Positions 53,900 through 63,667 of a stretch of 64,000 nucleotides of DNA are shown in pieces; the stretch's first letter is position 1; each line of letters starts with the position of its first letter. The translations under genes were made by a program, and so were the position numbers. The stretch lies in contig NZ_WBKM01000145.1 in NCBI RefSeq assembly GCF_015714725.1, positions 47,513 to 111,512 on the forward strand. Direction: 5' to 3'. This stretch comes from Nostoc sp. WHI. Lineage in GTDB: Bacteria; Cyanobacteriota; Cyanobacteriia; Cyanobacteriales; Nostocaceae. Below the pieces are notes generated by a model. It was not told the origin of the DNA and did not search any database. It was given only the letters and a program-made list of their open reading frames with translations.

Positions 53900-56074
53900 A
53901 TGACCCCACCAATTGTTAAGCGCTATCTTATTGCTTTTGATAAGTACAAGTGGATTGGATTAGCTAGTTTTGCTTTAGTTGTAGTAGGGTCAACAGTCGT
54001 AGCTGTGCAACCAGAACCACCTACTAGCTATATAGCATCTGGCGCACTTACCTATAGTGGGCCACCAGTTTCTTTTTCTGCAACTGGTAGTGAAATCCAA
54101 CAGCAAGGAAAGGAACTAAATGCGGAAGTTTTACTATCAAATCAGATAATTGCGGCAGTGGCAGAAAAAGTGAATGTCAAACCGAAACAGCTCGGTAGCA
54201 GTGTCGTCCTTTCTCTACCTAAAAAAAACCCCAGGAGTGGAGAATTAGAATCTAGTATCTTGGAATTGAAATATGTAGATAGTGACGCCAAACGAGCTAC
54301 AGAGGTCTTGGCAGAGCTGATGCAAGCAATGATCAAGTTGAGCAGTGATATCAATACTGGGCGACTACAAGCAATTATTCAAAAAATTAACGATCGCACA
54401 CCACAAGCGAAACGAGAACTGCAAGTTGCTGAGAAGAAGCTGGAACAGTACGATCGCATAGAGCGAACAGCAATATTAGCAGCAGAGAATGGCAGTTTGC
54501 TAAGTGCCATTACTTCCAGCCAAAATCTCCAACGGCAAATTCAATTAACTATTTCTGGAGTTAATGGTCAAGTTCGCAGTTTAGAAAATAAGTTAGGGTT
54601 AACAGTTGGACAAGCTTATATTTCTTCTGCTTTGAGTGCCGATCCAATTATTGGTAACTTGCGAGCGCAAATTTATCAAAGCGAGTCACAAATCGCCGTA
54701 CTCAGAAAAGATTTGCGACCTGAACACCCAACGATGGTTCAGTTGGGGCGTCAGAAACAAGCTGCTGAGGAATTGCTGCAACAACGTGCATCTGAGGTTC
54801 TAGACGGTGCTGGTGTGGCAGCTCCGCTCCAGGGTAACATTGCAGGTATTCGTACCCAAAGCAGCTTAGATCCAGCACGGCAGCAATTGGCAAACCAAAT
54901 GGTGTCTTTGCAAACCCAAGGGGAAACGCTGCAACAACAACTAGCCCAAGAAATTCAACAAGAAGCGCGACTCCGACGAGAGTATTCTTTGATACCCAAT
55001 AAGCAATTAGAGCGATCGCGTTTAGAACAGGAGGTTGGACTCAAAAAAGCCATTTATGACCAAATGCAGGTGAAGCTAACCGATGCTAAAACCGCAGAGG
55101 CAGAAACCACCAGCAGCCTCAGCATTGCCAGACGCCCCACAGTAGTTGTCGATGTCAAACCTCCTAAGAGTGTACCTATTACCCTTGCTGTGGGTGGTTT
55201 CTTAGGTGTGTTGATTGGTGGCGGGGTGGTGTTTTTGTTGGGAGCAATGGAAGGGACTTTCAAAACCAGGGAGGATATCCGCGAGAGTCTCAAGCAACGG
55301 GAAGTGGCACTATTGGGAGAATTGCCTTTAATGCCAGTTGATGATTTAGATAAAGATGCAGTGCCGGTGGTACTTTCCCAGGATTCTCCTTATTTAGAAT
55401 TTTATGAGAAGTTCCGTAGTAATCTACGCCGGATTGGTGGTAAAAACTTAAAGGTGGTGTTGATTACTAGCACTAGCAGCCAAGAGGGTAAAACGGCAAG
55501 TGCTTATAACTTGGGTATAGCTTCGGCCCGTGCTGGTAAAAGAACCTTGATTATCGAAACCGATTTGCGATCGCCTTCCCGTTGTACGTCCTTGAAAGTA
55601 ATTCCTGATCCCGACGCCACTATTGAACCCCTGCGTTATTACGCTAATTTGAGTGAATGTATTCGTTTGGTTCCCGATGTAGAAAATTTATACATTCTTC
55701 CGAGTCCTGGTCCTGTGCGGCAATCTGCTGCTATTCTTGAATCAAGCGAAATGCGGCGGCTGATGGAGGATGTCCGCGAGCGTTTTGATTTAGTCATTTT
55801 AGATACTAGTCCCCTCAGCATATCCAATGACCCTTTGTTAATTCAACCCTACACTGATGGCATGGTACTGGTGGCACGACCAAATTATACACAAGAGAAC
55901 ATGTTGGGTGAAGCTATTGATCAATTGGTTGAGTCTGAACTGGGACTATTGGGGGCAATTATCAATGGCGCTGATATCATCGTTGCTTTACCTGTAGAAA
56001 CGTTTTCATCTGAGGTAGAACCGAGAATTGTCGAAGAATCAGAAGAAGTTGCAGCGCGTCCCAGGAAAACATAG
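53900..56074 (+). CDS. Wzc-like chain-length determinant with ATPase domain
   Basis: ATG at 53900 (MTPPIVKRYLIAFDKYKWIG) has GGAG upstream. The 724-residue protein has an N-terminal helix, a long periplasmic coiled-coil part (about 60-430), a second helix (ITLAVGGFLGVLIGGGVVFL, about 427-447), and a cytoplasmic BY-kinase-like domain. Walker A is TSTSSQEGKTASAYNLG (about 525), A' LIIETDLRSPS, Walker B FDLVILDTSP (about 630). The C-terminus (EPRIVEESEEVAARPRKT) lacks the Tyr cluster of classic Wzc. It likely sets polysaccharide length with the Wza-like channel. Confidence 0.9.
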   Translation: MTPPIVKRYLIAFDKYKWIGLASFALVVVGSTVVAVQPEPPTSYIASGALTYSGPPVSFSATGSEIQQQGKELNAEVLLSNQIIAAVAEKVNVKPKQLGSSVVLSLPKKNPRSGELESSILELKYVDSDAKRATEVLAELMQAMIKLSSDINTGRLQAIIQKINDRTPQAKRELQVAEKKLEQYDRIERTAILAAENGSLLSAITSSQNLQRQIQLTISGVNGQVRSLENKLGLTVGQAYISSALSADPIIGNLRAQIYQSESQIAVLRKDLRPEHPTMVQLGRQKQAAEELLQQRASEVLDGAGVAAPLQGNIAGIRTQSSLDPARQQLANQMVSLQTQGETLQQQLAQEIQQEARLRREYSLIPNKQLERSRLEQEVGLKKAIYDQMQVKLTDAKTAEAETTSSLSIARRPTVVVDVKPPKSVPITLAVGGFLGVLIGGGVVFLLGAMEGTFKTREDIRESLKQREVALLGELPLMPVDDLDKDAVPVVLSQDSPYLEFYEKFRSNLRRIGGKNLKVVLITSTSSQEGKTASAYNLGIASARAGKRTLIIETDLRSPSRCTSLKVIPDPDATIEPLRYYANLSECIRLVPDVENLYILPSPGPVRQSAAILESSEMRRLMEDVRERFDLVILDTSPLSISNDPLLIQPYTDGMVLVARPNYTQENMLGEAIDQLVESELGLLGAIINGADIIVALPVETFSSEVEPRIVEESEEVAARPRKT

Positions 56075-56117
56075 GAGCATGGAAAATAGAGAATGAAAAA
56101 GAGGCTTAAAATGCCTA

Positions 56118-56822
56118 TTAGTCACGTCTAAACAACCCAAATAGGGGAGCAAGAATCACCCCAAAAACAAAACCACCGATGTGTGCCCAATAGGCAACTC
56201 CACCAGTTTGCACGCTCATGTTAGCGGCTGCTTGGAGGGTAACAAGACCAGATATCACATTCTGCACAAAGAAAAGTCCAATTATGACTAGTGCTGGAAT
56301 TCTGATTGTAGTGAAGAAAAAGCCCAAAAATATTAAGGTCATAACTCTAGCCTGGGGAAAGCGGATAATGTACGCACCTAAAACCCCAGAAATTGCACCA
56401 CTTGCTCCCAAGGAAGGAATCTCAGAATTTATGCCAATAAACCATTGGCACAAGGCAGCTAGAGCACCACATGCTAAATAAAAAATCAGATATTTGAAAT
56501 GACCCAATCGATCTTCAATATTGTTGCCAAAAACCCAGAGAAACAACATATTAGAGATTAAATGCCACCAACCACCGTGTAAGAATTGCGACGTAAATAA
56601 TGTTATCCACTCTCTACTAAAATCGGTGGTTAACTCTTGAGGCACTACCGCATACTGACTTAAAAGCTGACTTAATTGTGCATTTGACAGGCTTACCTCA
56701 TGAATAAAAACTAAAATATTCATGCCAATTAACCCGTAGGTGAAATACGGGGTGATTCGCGTCGGATTTTCGTCGTAGAGGGGAAACACAGGTATTTTTC
56801 CTAATTTATTGTCTAACTGCAA
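56118..56822 (-). CDS. Rhomboid family intramembrane serine protease
   Basis: The 234-residue protein has about six helices. The catalytic Ser is in SLGASGAISGVLGAY (GxSG) and His in VAYWAHIGGFVFGVI. WWHLISNMLFLWVFGNNIED is the usual oxyanion-side helix. It cleaves transmembrane substrates, unknown here. Frame and length are normal. Confidence 0.93.
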   Translation of the reverse strand: MQLDNKLGKIPVFPLYDENPTRITPYFTYGLIGMNILVFIHEVSLSNAQLSQLLSQYAVVPQELTTDFSREWITLFTSQFLHGGWWHLISNMLFLWVFGNNIEDRLGHFKYLIFYLACGALAALCQWFIGINSEIPSLGASGAISGVLGAYIIRFPQARVMTLIFLGFFFTTIRIPALVIIGLFFVQNVISGLVTLQAAANMSVQTGGVAYWAHIGGFVFGVILAPLFGLFRRD

Positions 56823-56958
56823 TATAGCTTGTTAGGCTGAACGACACACCTCTACTACGCTCAATATTCTCAAACTTATATCCGCAGGAAATAATTGACG
56901 CACTGCTGTTTCCTGTTGATTCAATTAATAGCCAGAGAGGCGCAGAAATAATCAACGC

Positions 56959-57174
56959 CTATAGTTTGGCTTTTTTTAATAAATATCTCAAGGATTTTGA
57001 TTCGTCATATCCTGAAGTTACTTTAAAATCTCGGCGTGCAATAGTTGTACCAGAACCAAGTCTTTTAATAGCTTTGGTAAAAGTTTTTACGGTTGGGTTT
57101 TTATTAAATAAAAACCGCCCTATTAACAATCTAGTAATTCTCGCCTTCAGGTAGGGTGAGAATTTCAACGCCAT
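56959..57174 (-). CDS. Doubtful 71-residue basic ORF downstream of map
   Basis: The frame overlaps the 3' end of map by 44 bases in another phase and then covers otherwise gene-free DNA. The part outside map (FNKNPTVKTFTKAIKRLGSG, then TTIARRDFKVTSGYDESKSL) has reasonable protein-like composition and is strongly basic. No family is recognised and no ribosome site is clear. It may be a small protein or a gene remnant. Confidence 0.25.
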   Translation of the reverse strand: MALKFSPYLKARITRLLIGRFLFNKNPTVKTFTKAIKRLGSGTTIARRDFKVTSGYDESKSLRYLLKKAKL

Positions 57175-57919
57175 CTTCAGTTACAGCCAAGGTATGCTCA
57201 CATTGAGCAGAAAGCTTGCGATCGCGCGTTACAGCAGTCCACTTATCACTGAGAAGCTCAACTTCATAAGTGCCTTCGTTAATCATTGGCTCGATGGTAA
57301 AAACCATCCCTGGTCTAAGGCGCTTGCCCTTACCGCGTGTGCCATAGTGGGGAACATCCGGCGCAGTATGGAAAATGTTACTAATGCCGTGTCCAACAAA
57401 ATCTCGGACTACAGAAAAGCCGTGTGCTTCAGCATACTCTTGAATGGCTGCACCAATGTCGCCAATGCGGGCCCCTGGTTTAACTTCAGCAATACCTAAG
57501 CGGAGACATTCCTCTGTCACCTCCACCAGCTTTCTCGTTTTTGGGGAAGGTGTGCCGACAAAGAATGTCTTGGATGTATCGCCGTGATAACCTTCAACAA
57601 TTGGGGTAACATCAATATTAATAATGTCACCTTCTTTGAGAATTTGCTTGGCATTGGGAATGCCGTGACAGATTACCTCATTTACACTAGTGCAAATCGA
57701 CTTAGGATAGCCTCTGTAGCCAAGGGGGGCGCTTTTTGCTTTATGCGCTTGCGTCCAACGTTCGGCTTCATCATTGATTTCGAGAGTGCTAACCCCTGGC
57801 TTCACCAACGGTTCAAGATGCTGGAGAAGTTTGGCTGCTAAACGTCCAGCTTGACGCATTTTATCTAATTCTCGTTGGGATAAAATAACAATTAGTTCAG
57901 TTTTTTGTTCGGTTTTCAT
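57131..57919 (-). CDS. map: Methionine aminopeptidase type I
   Basis: The 262-residue enzyme removes N-terminal Met. Metal-binding residues are visible in NIDVTPIVEGYHGDTSKTFF (two Asp), VGHGISNIFHTAPDVPHYG (His), FTIEPMINEG (Glu) and the final Glu in SAQCEHTLAV. Substrate His is in SVNEVICHGIPN. The start codon overlaps the stop of the upstream oxidoreductase by one base (TAATG on the minus strand), so translation is coupled. This lacks an N-terminal zinc domain. Confidence 0.96.
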   Translation of the reverse strand: MKTEQKTELIVILSQRELDKMRQAGRLAAKLLQHLEPLVKPGVSTLEINDEAERWTQAHKAKSAPLGYRGYPKSICTSVNEVICHGIPNAKQILKEGDIINIDVTPIVEGYHGDTSKTFFVGTPSPKTRKLVEVTEECLRLGIAEVKPGARIGDIGAAIQEYAEAHGFSVVRDFVGHGISNIFHTAPDVPHYGTRGKGKRLRPGMVFTIEPMINEGTYEVELLSDKWTAVTRDRKLSAQCEHTLAVTEDGVEILTLPEGENY

Positions 57920-58935
57920 TAACTTTTATCTAAAGTATCTTTCATAAACATAGTTAACCCTGTGTGTGCAGCTCTTTGTGCAGCATCAGCAACCTTTAAG
58001 GTATACAAGCTCTCCTCTGGGGTAACGTACAAAGGAGTGCCATCAAAAAGATGGTCTAACACCATACTCGTGTCTTTAGCGAACAAACCCCGGCGAGGGC
58101 CAACCTCTATAGGTGTTGTTTCCCCTGGCTGGATAAACAATCCTGTGTCACCATCAAAAATTAAACCACCTTTTTCACCGTGAACTTCAAACTTGCGTTC
58201 TGATTGCCAAATAGTTTCGCCTTTGCCATAAATTACTTGGGCTAAAAGTCCACTGGTAAAGCACAGTTCACTAGTGCAGAAACAGGTTTGATAGTATTCG
58301 GGTTCTATTTCCCAATATCGCTGGTGACAGTTGACTGTAAATACTTTACCAAATAAATCGGTGAGGCGATGTAGGCGGGATAGTGCACCAATTAAGGGAA
58401 AACCAAAAAGCTCATGGTTATAAGTCCATTTGCGGGGTGCAGGATTCTGGGGATTGATGGTGCTGTAGCGAACATAAAACACTTCACCAATTTTGGCTAA
58501 GTTTTGCTTCAAAGCTTGATGCAAACCACCCAAAAGTTCCAGGTGTTCAACGTGCAAGAGTTTTTGTTGGGCTTTGGCTAAGGCAATTAGTTCCTCAGCT
58601 TCGACCACATCCAAAGAAAGAGGATACTCTACAATTACGTGTTTGCCGTTGGTAAGGGCTGCACTAGCGATCGCACCATGATCTCGATTCACAGTGCAGA
58701 TTGCCACCAGGTCTACATCTTCGCGCTCTACTAGCTGTTGCCAAGAACTCAATGCTTCAATCTGGTACTCTTTGGCAAAGGTTTCTGTTTTTTCCGGGGT
58801 ATGACCAACAATTGCTACTAGATGCGATCGCTCATCATGCAGCAATGCCTCAGCCCGAAACTTTGCCGCATACCCAGTACCTACCAAACCTACACGCACT
58901 CTTGCTTTTTCCAAAGCTGCTTCTGGATTATACAT
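57919..58935 (-). CDS. Gfo/Idh/MocA family oxidoreductase
   Basis: ATG at 58935 (MYNPEAALEKARVRVGLVGT) is preferred. The 338-residue protein has the NAD(P)-binding GLVGTGYAAKFRAEALL, the DLVAICTVNRDHGAIASAAL helix, and HVIVEYPLSLDVVEAEELI, with the family EKP motif changed to EYP. The Lys usually used for catalysis is thus replaced by Tyr. The substrate is unknown (usually sugar, bile pigment or other carbonyl). It is coupled to map. Confidence 0.83.
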   Translation of the reverse strand: MYNPEAALEKARVRVGLVGTGYAAKFRAEALLHDERSHLVAIVGHTPEKTETFAKEYQIEALSSWQQLVEREDVDLVAICTVNRDHGAIASAALTNGKHVIVEYPLSLDVVEAEELIALAKAQQKLLHVEHLELLGGLHQALKQNLAKIGEVFYVRYSTINPQNPAPRKWTYNHELFGFPLIGALSRLHRLTDLFGKVFTVNCHQRYWEIEPEYYQTCFCTSELCFTSGLLAQVIYGKGETIWQSERKFEVHGEKGGLIFDGDTGLFIQPGETTPIEVGPRRGLFAKDTSMVLDHLFDGTPLYVTPEESLYTLKVADAAQRAAHTGLTMFMKDTLDKS

Positions 58936-59118
58936 GATCCTCACTAGTTCTGTTTTTGATCCTCCCACGTTTCTAGTAGTGGGATTTTTTCTTTATAGAG
59001 AATCCAACTACTTTACCGAAAAGTTGGGTCTAAAGCCCCGTGCTTGTAGGACGGCTTTTTATTCTATTTTTAATTAATCTTATACCAAATATGGTAGTAT
59101 AAGATAAGAGGTGGAAAG

Positions 59119-60309
59119 ATGCTTGTTTTTGAGTTTAAAGCTTATGGGAAGTCAGCGCAGTTCACAGCAATAGATGATGCGATTCGGACTGCAAAGTTTA
59201 TTCGTAATAGCTGTATTCGGTTATGGATGGATGTTTTAGGCACGGGTAAAAACGATTTGCAGAAATACTGTGCTGTACTTGCGGCTAACTTTCCGTTTGC
59301 TAATGAACTCAACTCAATGGCTCGACAAGCTAGTGCCGAACGAGCATGGTCGTCTATCTCTCGGTTTTATGACAACTGCAAGAAAGGTATTCCTGGTTTA
59401 AAAGGTTATCCTCAGTTCCAGAAAGATTGTCGTTCTGTCGAATACAAAACGTCAGGATGGAAGCTTGCAGATAATCGAAAATCTATCACCTTTACTGACA
59501 AAAAAGGTATCGGACGATTAAAACTCAAAGGTACTCGTGACTTGCACTTCTATCAAATTAACCAAATAAAACGGGTGAGGTTGGTAAAACGTGCCGATGG
59601 TGTATATATTCAATTTTGCATTGATGTAGACCGTTCTGAAAATATAGAACCAACTGGTAATACAGTTGGGCTGGATGTCGGTTTGAAGGAATACTACACC
59701 GACTCTGACGGCGTAGTAATTGAGAATCCTAAGTTTCTGCGTAAAGGCGAAAAAGTTCTTAAGCGTTCACATTGTCGTGTTTCCAGAAAAGTGAAAGGCT
59801 CAAAAAACAGAGGCAAGGCAAGACAGATTTTAGGAAAACGCCACCTCAAAATAAGTAGGCAACGTAAAGACCATGCTGTGAAATTAGCACGGTGCGTAGT
59901 TCAGTCTAACGACTTGATAGCCTATGAAGACTTGAGGATTAAAAACATGGTGAAAAATCATTGTTTAGCCAAGTCCATTAATGACGCATCTTGGTATCAG
60001 TTCCGTGTCTGGGTTGAGTACTTCGGTAAAGTATTTAAGCGCGTCACGGTTGCGGTTAATCCGCAATACAGTAGCCAGGAATGCTCTAGCTGCGGTGAAG
60101 TTGTTAAGAAAACTTTATCTACCAGGACACACGTATGTTTGTGCGGTTGTGTAATGGATCGTAATGAAAACGCAGCGAGAAATATCCTTAGTCGAGGATT
60201 GGGTACCGTAGGGCATACGGGAACCTTTGCACTAGATGCAAGTAACGCTTGGGGAGATGAAACCCCTACTCCAGTTGGTGAAAACCTGCTTGAGCAAGTT
60301 TTGTCATAG
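59119..60309 (+). CDS. tnpB: TnpB, RNA-guided nuclease, intact
   Basis: The 396-residue protein has all nuclease landmarks: RuvC-I TVGLDVGLKEYYTD, the bridge-like Arg/Lys region, RuvC-II LIAYEDLRIKNM, zinc-binding CSSCG and CLCGC, and RuvC-III MDRNENAARNIL. AAAGATG begins the frame with GAGGTGG upstream. TnpB proteins cut DNA with an omega-RNA guide, helping retain the element after excision. It is probably active, needing tnpA from elsewhere, such as the 9117 gene, for mobility. Confidence 0.93.
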   Translation: MLVFEFKAYGKSAQFTAIDDAIRTAKFIRNSCIRLWMDVLGTGKNDLQKYCAVLAANFPFANELNSMARQASAERAWSSISRFYDNCKKGIPGLKGYPQFQKDCRSVEYKTSGWKLADNRKSITFTDKKGIGRLKLKGTRDLHFYQINQIKRVRLVKRADGVYIQFCIDVDRSENIEPTGNTVGLDVGLKEYYTDSDGVVIENPKFLRKGEKVLKRSHCRVSRKVKGSKNRGKARQILGKRHLKISRQRKDHAVKLARCVVQSNDLIAYEDLRIKNMVKNHCLAKSINDASWYQFRVWVEYFGKVFKRVTVAVNPQYSSQECSSCGEVVKKTLSTRTHVCLCGCVMDRNENAARNILSRGLGTVGHTGTFALDASNAWGDETPTPVGENLLEQVLS

Positions 60310-60348
60310 ATCCAAGAATCCCCGTCTCTTTAGAGCGGGGAGTGTCAA
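60180..60348 (+). ncRNA. Predicted omega-RNA and right end of tnpB-only element
   Basis: The tnpB 3' end and the hairpin at 60320-60340 would form the scaffold, ending with TCAA at 60345-60348. The predicted guide starts at 60349. Boundaries at the 5' side are a guess; inferred from TnpB biology. Confidence 0.4.
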
Positions 60349-61096
<748 letters not shown>

Positions 61097-61237
61097 GGGT
61101 TAGGCGCCTCAACGATAAATCTCTTGCAAGAGTTACTGATGTTGAAAAAATAGAAGCAGCGCATCTAGGGGATATAATCTCCTCATACTATCTATGTTTT
61201 TTCAAGATACTTTGACAAAAAGCCTAATTTCATAACA

Positions 61238-61271
61238 AAGCAGGAACATAAGATTGACTGTGTTCCTGCTT
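61238..61271 (+). terminator. Hairpin downstream of petF
   Basis: AAGCAGGAACA (61238-61248) pairs perfectly with TGTTCCTGCTT (61261-61271) around a 12-base loop. The following bases are CTGCTTCATTG, without a strong T-run, so termination is likely but not certain. It is about 140 bases after the stop. Confidence 0.5.
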
Positions 61272-61471
61272 CTGCTTCATTGATATATTTATTGAGTTAA
61301 TACATTAAGAGCCAAGATAAATAAATGTCCTGACTATTGAACTCTAGTATGAGAAGTCTAGGGGCTTTTATGCTTTTCTTTGTCGGCCAACAATTATATA
61401 ATTAAAGCTTATCGTTATATAAGCAATTAGATTTCATTACTAATCGGGATCATTGCCCCCTCCATTGTAGG

Positions 61472-61755
61472 CTACCGTGTACACACAAGTCATCGAATTA
61501 CCCGAAATCCTTGGAAAACCTCACCCTGTCCTGGCAGACATCCCTCTCCACAAGTCATCGAATTACCCGAAATCCTTGGAAAACCTCACCCTGTCCTGGC
61601 GGACATCCCTCTCCACAAGTCATCGAATTACCCGAAATCCTTGGAAAACCTCACCCTGTCCTGGCGGACATCCCTCTCCTTACTAAGGAGAGGGACAGGT
61701 TTTGCGTAGCATAACCAGGGTGAGGTTTTAGGAAAGACTTGTGTGTACACGGTAG
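61472..61755. mobile_element. MITE related to the 40445 element, with internal 65-bp triplication
   Basis: CTACCGTGTACACACAAGTC (61472-61491) is inverted exactly at 61736-61755. Inside, a 65-bp unit beginning CAAGTCATCGAATTACCCGA is repeated at 61486, 61551 and 61616. The right arm is complementary to part of this unit (CAGGGTGAGGT). No target duplication was found. Short ORFs across it follow the repeats. Confidence 0.8.
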
Positions 61756-61884
61756 GTTAAAAAGGGGGAACCGGAATCAAAGTCTCCCAATTTATCGGGA
61801 GATTTAGAGGGATCTAAAACTTTTGATACCGACAAGAGGACTTTTCAAACATCCTCTAAAGATGCAACTTGAATAGTGAATAGC

Positions 61885-63474
61885 TTAGAGCTTAATCTCC
61901 TCACTGAGAACTTGAATCTGAGTACCGGGATAGTAAAATTGCAGAATTTTCGGACTCGACCAACCTAATTTAGCTAAATTTTGAGCGCCAGTTTGACTCA
62001 AGCCTACTCCATGTCCTAATCCACCACCAATAAAGGCGTATCCCCACAGTTCTGATTTGCCTTTATTCAAAGGTTCTATGTAAAAAAGCGTGCTTGTAGG
62101 AGCGGCAAAGGCACTGCGAACTTCGTCTTTGTGAAGAATAAAGGTACTGTTATCCGTTTTAACTGCAAGTTCGAGGATACGTCCACTTTGGCTTCGCTTA
62201 ACTACTGCCATAGCCTGAATTGTTTTAAATTTGCCATGCGGACTACTTTTCACCAGCAAAAACTTCTGCAAGTCCTTGGTAATATCCTTTAACGGGGTTT
62301 CCTTGTGCCAACGAAACATATCCCACTTGCTTTCATTAAATCCTTGTTGCCTATTAATAAACTTTTGGAAGTTCTTTTCATCTGCTAAACTCTGCTTAGA
62401 CAAGTTCCAAAAATTAGTCGCAGCATCCAGTACAGGGCGGAGATAAGGACGATCTTCACCATTCCAGACATCGCTGAAAGAGGCGGTAACGCCGCCAGTA
62501 GTAGAAGAATACAGGGCATCTACTAGCTGGTCTTTATAAGTTAGTACCCTGCCTCTAGTTGAAGCGATCGCTCGGTCTGTTTTGGCAGCTGCTCCATTCA
62601 GCCCATAATAAACTTGGCAGTGAGTGTCAGCACATAACTGATAGTTATCTGCGGCAAACCTGCGTAAATTTCTCAAGGCATAAGTGCGGGCGAGAATTGC
62701 CTGGGCTTCTAGCGCTGCTGCTGGTGCATCCGTGCCTATTTCGTAAGGTACAACTCCACGCAAATAAGTTTCTAAGGGTACTTGATTAACTAGAGTGTAT
62801 GTGCCATAGGCATTTGACTGCAAATTCAGTCGCCCTGCATAAAGACGAGCATTCTCTGATTTTTCGGTTTTATTCACCCGAATCAAGTTTTTATCAGTGC
62901 TGATTTCTAAACCATTCTGGCTGTAGCGCTTGCCATCCACCACCAAACTCACGCGCGGCACTTGTTTTAAAATCTTAGTATCAAGATATACTTTTTCTTG
63001 AGTAGCAGCTTGGATGTTCTGCAATAACAAGCGTCGCAGTAAAGGAGTGCTGTAAACATCCCGTTTCGCCCAAACCTGCCAGCGTTCTGGCTGGGCTATT
63101 TCTACCTTCATTCCTTGAGAACGCCATTTGTTAGCGCTGTCTTCCGCAGTTTCAAAAGTACGGTATGTGCCTAAAACTATCACTTCTTCAACTGCTGCCT
63201 GGGGTAAAGCTTGCATGAGAGTTTCCAGCTTTACAGGATTTTTAGTAACCAGGACTTGCTGCTTGTTGCCCGTTTTAAATTTTAGTTTTAAGCGATCGCC
63301 TTTTGTTGGTTCCAGTTGCAGCTTGGCTGTGGGTTGTTCGCCAAATCGCTGCACAATCCCAATTTTCAGTTCTACATCCCGGATGTCGCTCTTAGGCCCT
63401 GATGCAGCAGTCAGTCCCAAAAGGCAAAATGTTGTCAGTACAGTGTAGGAAAAACGCCAAAACGAAAATTTCAT
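61885..63474 (-). CDS. SpoIID/LytB domain protein
   Basis: ATG at 63474 (MKFSFWRFSYTVLTTFCLLG) begins a signal peptide; a longer frame to 63552 lacks one at its start. The 529-residue protein has an N-terminal region with a SPOR-like segment (VIVLGTYRTFETAEDSANKW) and a SpoIID domain with VPYEIGTDAPAAALEAQAIL, ARTYALRNLRRFAAD, YSSTTGGVTASFSDVW and GHGVGLSQTGAQNLAKLGW. SpoIID proteins cleave denuded peptidoglycan glycans; the cyanobacterial form is presumably an envelope amidase-enhancer or lytic transglycosylase. Confidence 0.9.
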   Translation of the reverse strand: MKFSFWRFSYTVLTTFCLLGLTAASGPKSDIRDVELKIGIVQRFGEQPTAKLQLEPTKGDRLKLKFKTGNKQQVLVTKNPVKLETLMQALPQAAVEEVIVLGTYRTFETAEDSANKWRSQGMKVEIAQPERWQVWAKRDVYSTPLLRRLLLQNIQAATQEKVYLDTKILKQVPRVSLVVDGKRYSQNGLEISTDKNLIRVNKTEKSENARLYAGRLNLQSNAYGTYTLVNQVPLETYLRGVVPYEIGTDAPAAALEAQAILARTYALRNLRRFAADNYQLCADTHCQVYYGLNGAAAKTDRAIASTRGRVLTYKDQLVDALYSSTTGGVTASFSDVWNGEDRPYLRPVLDAATNFWNLSKQSLADEKNFQKFINRQQGFNESKWDMFRWHKETPLKDITKDLQKFLLVKSSPHGKFKTIQAMAVVKRSQSGRILELAVKTDNSTFILHKDEVRSAFAAPTSTLFYIEPLNKGKSELWGYAFIGGGLGHGVGLSQTGAQNLAKLGWSSPKILQFYYPGTQIQVLSEEIKL

Positions 63475-63667
63475 GGCTGCCTCATTCTGCCCCTTGATGC
63501 GGCGTTGGAGCTGATTTTCCAATTGCTTTTTAGTTCGGTGTTTTTGTCGCATGAATGCTCCAATGATACCATTACCAGTTTTGCTCCAAACATTAGTTGC
63601 AAAATGAAGTCATAATGACTATGATTTAGCTAGAGACACAAAACAGAAATAGTTGGATAAACTTTTT

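Larger units (their letters stand above)
59030..60348. mobile_element. IS200/IS605 family tnpB-only element (IS1341-like)
   Basis: It carries a single intact tnpB with no tnpA. On the left, AGCCCCGTGC...GGACGGCT (about 59032-59058) can fold as a left-end hairpin. On the right, CCCCG (60320-60324) pairs with CGGGG (60336-60340) with CTCT/AGAG inside, followed by AGTGTCAA. The right tip is taken as 60348; the left boundary is approximate. Confidence 0.65.

Noticed and set aside
61477..61714. Short proteins and a possible CRISPR across the 65-bp repeat
   Set aside because: The unit is not a multiple of three, the frames only shift through repeat copies, and there are no spacers. It is the interior of a MITE.
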